A stretch of DNA of 41,677 nt from Bacteroidales bacterium (GTDB lineage Bacteria > Bacteroidota > Bacteroidia > Bacteroidales > UBA932): contig JAFQHE010000061.1 in NCBI GenBank assembly GCA_017398125.1, positions 1 through 41,677 on the forward strand. The letters run 5' to 3'. Made by a program: the position numbers and the translations under genes. The notes below the pieces were generated by a model. The model did no database searches and was not told where the DNA came from. It worked only from the letters and a program-made list of their open reading frames with translations. Below, one piece after another: positions 39,091 to 41,677 of the stretch (position 1 is the first letter of the stretch; each line of letters begins with the position of its first letter).

Positions 39091-40410
39091 ATGAAAAAAT
39101 TTATTGAAACATTAAAAAATATTTTCAAGATTGAAGAGTTGCGTAAGAGGATTATCTACACTGTTCTTCTACTGATCGTTTATAGATTGGGAAGCTTTGT
39201 AGTGGTTCCAGGTATCGATCCTACTCAACTTGCAAATCTGGAAGCACAGACACAGGATGGTTTGATGGGCTTGTTGAACATGTTCTCGGGTGGTGCTTTT
39301 GGAAATGCTTCAATTTTTGCATTGGGTGTAATGCCTTACATCTCTGCATCAATTGTAATTCAATTGTTGGGAATGATGATTCCTTATTTCCAGAAGTTGC
39401 AGCGCGAAGGCGAGAGCGGCAGAAGGAAGTTGAATCAGTACACCCGCTATCTGACAATCATCATTTTGGCATTGCAAGGTCCTGCTTATTTGACAAACTT
39501 GCATGCCCAGTTGCCAGATTCAGCGTTCTTGATTAAAGGATTTTCTTTTAACCTGTTTGCTACAATAGTTCTTATAGGTGGTACTATGTTCATCATGTGG
39601 TTGGGTGAGCGCATTACCGATCGCGGCTTGGGTAATGGTATTTCACTAATCATTATGGTTGGTATCATTGCAAGATTGCCATATGCATTGGCAGCTGAAA
39701 TTGGAACAAGATTGAGCCAGACAACCGGTGGTTTCCTAATGCTTATCATTGAGTTGTTGATTCTCTTCTTCGTTTTCGTTGCTACTATTGCTTTGGTTCA
39801 GGGTACTCGCAGAATCCCTGTGCAATATGCAAAGAGAATTGTTGGTAACAAACAATATGGTGGAGTTCGTCAATACATTCCGTTGAAGATAAACGCAGCA
39901 GGTGTGATGCCTATTATCTTTGCGCAAGCTTTGATGCTATTCCCAATCATTTTCGCAAGCTTTGATGCTACCCGTGGATTAGCCGCCACTTTAGGTAACT
40001 ACACAGGCTTCTGGTACAACTTCATCTTTGCTTTGATGGTAATTGCTTTCACTTACTTCTATACAGCAGTAACTGTGAATCCTACAATGATGGCAGAGGA
40101 TATGAAGAAGAATGGTGGTTTCATTCCTGGTGTAAAACCTGGTAAGAAAACAGCAGAGTACTTGGATTCAATCATGTCGCGTATTACACTACCGGGATCT
40201 ATCTTCCTCGCTTTGGTAGCAATTATGCCGGCATTCGCAATGAAACTTGGTATCAACAACCAGTTCGCGCAGTTCTACGGCGGTACAAGTTTGTTGATTC
40301 TTGTTGGAGTTGTATTGGATACATTGCAACAGATAGAGAGCTATTTGTTGATGCGCCACTACGACGGTCTAATGAAGACAGGACGTCTAAAAGGCCGTTC
40401 GGGAATGTAA
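39091..40410 (+). CDS. secY: protein translocase subunit SecY
   Basis: The 439-residue protein has ten hydrophobic segments. The second helix region (GGAFGNASIFALGVMPYISA) and the loop RGLGNGISLIIMVGI are signatures of SecY, and cytosolic loops with RRIPVQYAKRIVGNK contact the ribosome or SecA. It is the channel for protein export and membrane insertion. The order rplO-secY-map is usual. Confidence 0.98.
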   Translation: MKKFIETLKNIFKIEELRKRIIYTVLLLIVYRLGSFVVVPGIDPTQLANLEAQTQDGLMGLLNMFSGGAFGNASIFALGVMPYISASIVIQLLGMMIPYFQKLQREGESGRRKLNQYTRYLTIIILALQGPAYLTNLHAQLPDSAFLIKGFSFNLFATIVLIGGTMFIMWLGERITDRGLGNGISLIIMVGIIARLPYALAAEIGTRLSQTTGGFLMLIIELLILFFVFVATIALVQGTRRIPVQYAKRIVGNKQYGGVRQYIPLKINAAGVMPIIFAQALMLFPIIFASFDATRGLAATLGNYTGFWYNFIFALMVIAFTYFYTAVTVNPTMMAEDMKKNGGFIPGVKPGKKTAEYLDSIMSRITLPGSIFLALVAIMPAFAMKLGINNQFAQFYGGTSLLILVGVVLDTLQQIESYLLMRHYDGLMKTGRLKGRSGM

Positions 40411-40430
40411 TTTTTCGATAGTTATTTGAA

Positions 40431-41195
40431 ATGATTAAGATCAAGACCGAAGAGGAGATTGAAATTCTGAGAGAGAATGCCATTCTGGTATCAAAGACTC
40501 TTGCAGAGGTTGGCAAAGCAATTGCTCCTGGAGTAACAACCAGGAGATTGGATGAGATTGCAGAGACCTTTATCAGAGATCATGGTGCTGTTCCTGGCTT
40601 CCTCAACTACGGGGGCTTCCCTTACACATTGTGTATATCTGTAAATGATACCGTGGTTCATGGATTTCCGTCGGGATACTGCTTGAAAGAGGGTGATATT
40701 GTATCTGTAGATTGCGGAACAATATACAAAGGATTCAACGGTGATTCGGCTTATACATTTGCTGTGGGTGAAATTGACGCCGAAACTGCAAAATTACTTG
40801 AAGTTACCAAGAAATCTTTGTATCTTGGTGCCCAACAAGCTGTTGCAGGAAACAGAATAGGTGACATCGGTTTTGCCATCCAGCGCTATTGTGAAGATAA
40901 CGGGTTTTCTGTAGTTAGGGAGTTGGTTGGACACGGAATAGGCAAGCGCCTTCATGAGTCCCCAGAGATCCCTAATTATGGAAGGGCCGGACAAGGTAAA
41001 AAACTTGCTGAAGGTATGGTCATCTGCATTGAGCCGATGATCAATGCGGGAGTCAAGGATATATACCTTGAGGACAATGGCTGGGATGTACGCACAGCAG
41101 ATGGTAAGAAGTCAGCACACTTTGAGTTTATGGTAGCCGTCAGAAAGGGTGTTCCCGATATCTTGACAACATTTGAATATATTGAAAACAAATAG
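40431..41195 (+). CDS. map: methionine aminopeptidase type I
   Basis: The 254-residue enzyme shows all five metal ligands: D94 and D105 (VDCGTIYKGFNGDSAY), H168 (LVGHGIGKRLHE), E201 (CIEPMI) and E232 (HFEFMVAV). It removes the initiator methionine from new proteins. It lies 20 bases after secY, as in many Bacteroidota. It has no N-terminal zinc-finger extension. Confidence 0.98.
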   Translation: MIKIKTEEEIEILRENAILVSKTLAEVGKAIAPGVTTRRLDEIAETFIRDHGAVPGFLNYGGFPYTLCISVNDTVVHGFPSGYCLKEGDIVSVDCGTIYKGFNGDSAYTFAVGEIDAETAKLLEVTKKSLYLGAQQAVAGNRIGDIGFAIQRYCEDNGFSVVRELVGHGIGKRLHESPEIPNYGRAGQGKKLAEGMVICIEPMINAGVKDIYLEDNGWDVRTADGKKSAHFEFMVAVRKGVPDILTTFEYIENK

Positions 41196-41227
41196 AGTAA
41201 TTTTTTAAATTGTAAGGAAAATAATTT

Positions 41228-41446
41228 ATGTCAAAACAACCTGCTATTGAGAAAGACGGAACAATCATTGAGGCATTATCAAATGCTATGTTCAGAGTAG
41301 AATTGGATAATGGTCACGTGTTAACCGCCCATATTTCCGGAAAAATGAGAATGCACTACATCCGCATTTTGCCAGGAGATAAAGTAAGAGTTGAGATGTC
41401 ACCTTATGATTTGACAAAAGGAAGGATTTCTTTCAGATACAAATAA
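41228..41446 (+). CDS. infA: translation initiation factor IF-1
   Basis: The 72-residue OB-fold protein contains [40 protein letters not shown] and [14 protein letters not shown], the IF-1 signatures. It occupies the ribosomal A-site during initiation. It lies between map and rpmJ in the usual order. Confidence 0.98.
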   Translation: MSKQPAIEKDGTIIEALSNAMFRVELDNGHVLTAHISGKMRMHYIRILPGDKVRVEMSPYDLTKGRISFRYK

Positions 41447-41458
41447 AAACTAAATATA

Positions 41459-41575
41459 ATGAAAGTAAAAGCATCCATCAAAAAGCGTAGCGAAGACTGC
41501 AAAATAGTAAAACGCAAAGGCCGTTTGTACATTATTTGCAAAAAGAATCCTAAATTCAAAATGCGCCAAGGATAA
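41459..41575 (+). CDS. rpmJ: 50S ribosomal protein L36 (zinc-free form)
   Basis: The 38-residue protein ([20 protein letters not shown], then [18 protein letters not shown]) is L36. Only two of the four zinc ligands of the classical form remain: the first cysteine and the histidine are replaced, as is common in Bacteroidota. It lies 12 bases after infA. Confidence 0.95.
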   Translation: MKVKASIKKRSEDCKIVKRKGRLYIICKKNPKFKMRQG

Positions 41576-41613
41576 TTTCTAGTCGTAAACAATAAAGAAA
41601 AATTTTTATAATT

Positions 41614-41677
41614 ATGGCACGTATAGCCGGAGTTGATTTACCAAAAAACAAACGTGGAGAGATAGGTCTAACCTATA
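41614..41677 (+). CDS. rpsM: 30S ribosomal protein S13, N-terminal fragment (runs off window)
   Basis: The last 64 bases encode MARIAGVDLPKNKRGEIGLT and one more tyrosine, the standard start of S13, which contacts the P-site tRNA from the 30S head. The gene continues past the window edge, probably followed by rpsK, rpsD, rpoA and rplQ as in related genomes. Confidence 0.95.
   Translation, partial: MARIAGVDLPKNKRGEIGLTY

Overview
The window looks like a chromosome segment from the phylum Bacteroidota, most likely order Bacteroidales. The evidence is promoters of the TAnnTTTG (-7) type, fimbrillin-like lipoproteins, DUF4988, BACON, DUF3575, DUF4270, DUF3098 and DUF4294 proteins, an Oar-like TonB-dependent receptor, zinc-free ribosomal proteins S14 and L36, and moderately low GC. 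I cannot name the genus from sequence alone.

Region 1 (1-4200) is accessory and partly decayed. It starts with a LysR regulator cut by the window edge and a secreted metallo-beta-lactamase-fold protein that seems shortened at its C-terminus. Three direct repeats follow (753-862, 3410-3500, 4024-4133). Each reads, in frame to its stop, like the last 30 or so residues of a ComF-type phosphoribosyltransferase. A fourth, diverged relic is at 8233-8295. Between the relics are one unknown gene, a three-gene unknown operon with a palindromic operator candidate, a beheaded polysaccharide deacetylase and an orphan RelB/DinJ-type antitoxin.

Region 2 (4200-14544) is cell-surface. A membrane-anchored TPR/LuxR regulator is divergent from two repeated units, each a tiny acidic protein followed by a fimbrillin-like lipoprotein. 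These end at a terminator. Next is a four-gene operon (BspA-like leucine-rich-repeat lipoprotein, DUF3575 protein, DUF4988 lipoprotein, OmpA-like lipoprotein) whose candidate promoter lies inside the fourth ComF relic.

Region 3 (14545-17100) holds the diadenylate cyclase gene cdaA and, convergent with it, metK under a probable SAM-II riboswitch. Region 4 (17178-24875) is a three-gene operon: a secreted DNA/RNA non-specific endonuclease lipoprotein with BACON and DUF5689-like domains, an Oar-like outer-membrane receptor, and a lipoprotein with five tandem OB-fold-like repeats. Together they could form a surface nucleic-acid capture and degradation system. This is the most attractive functional hypothesis in the window.

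Region 5 (25144-33672) is mostly conserved envelope functions: DUF4270 lipoprotein, a one-domain glycogen-synthase-like protein, ftsX, DUF3098, uppP, an LpxH-family hydrolase, DUF4294, a GltS-type glutamate transporter and an M19 dipeptidase.

Region 6 (33797-41677) is the ribosomal protein run rplP-rpmC-rpsQ-rplN-rplX-rplE-rpsN-rpsH-rplF-rplR-rpsE-rpmD-rplO-secY-map-infA-rpmJ-rpsM. It starts abruptly at rplP from its own promoter, without rpsC and the other S10-operon genes usually upstream. A long hairpin lies between rpsN and rpsH. I see no tRNA, rRNA, CRISPR array, transposase or integrase.
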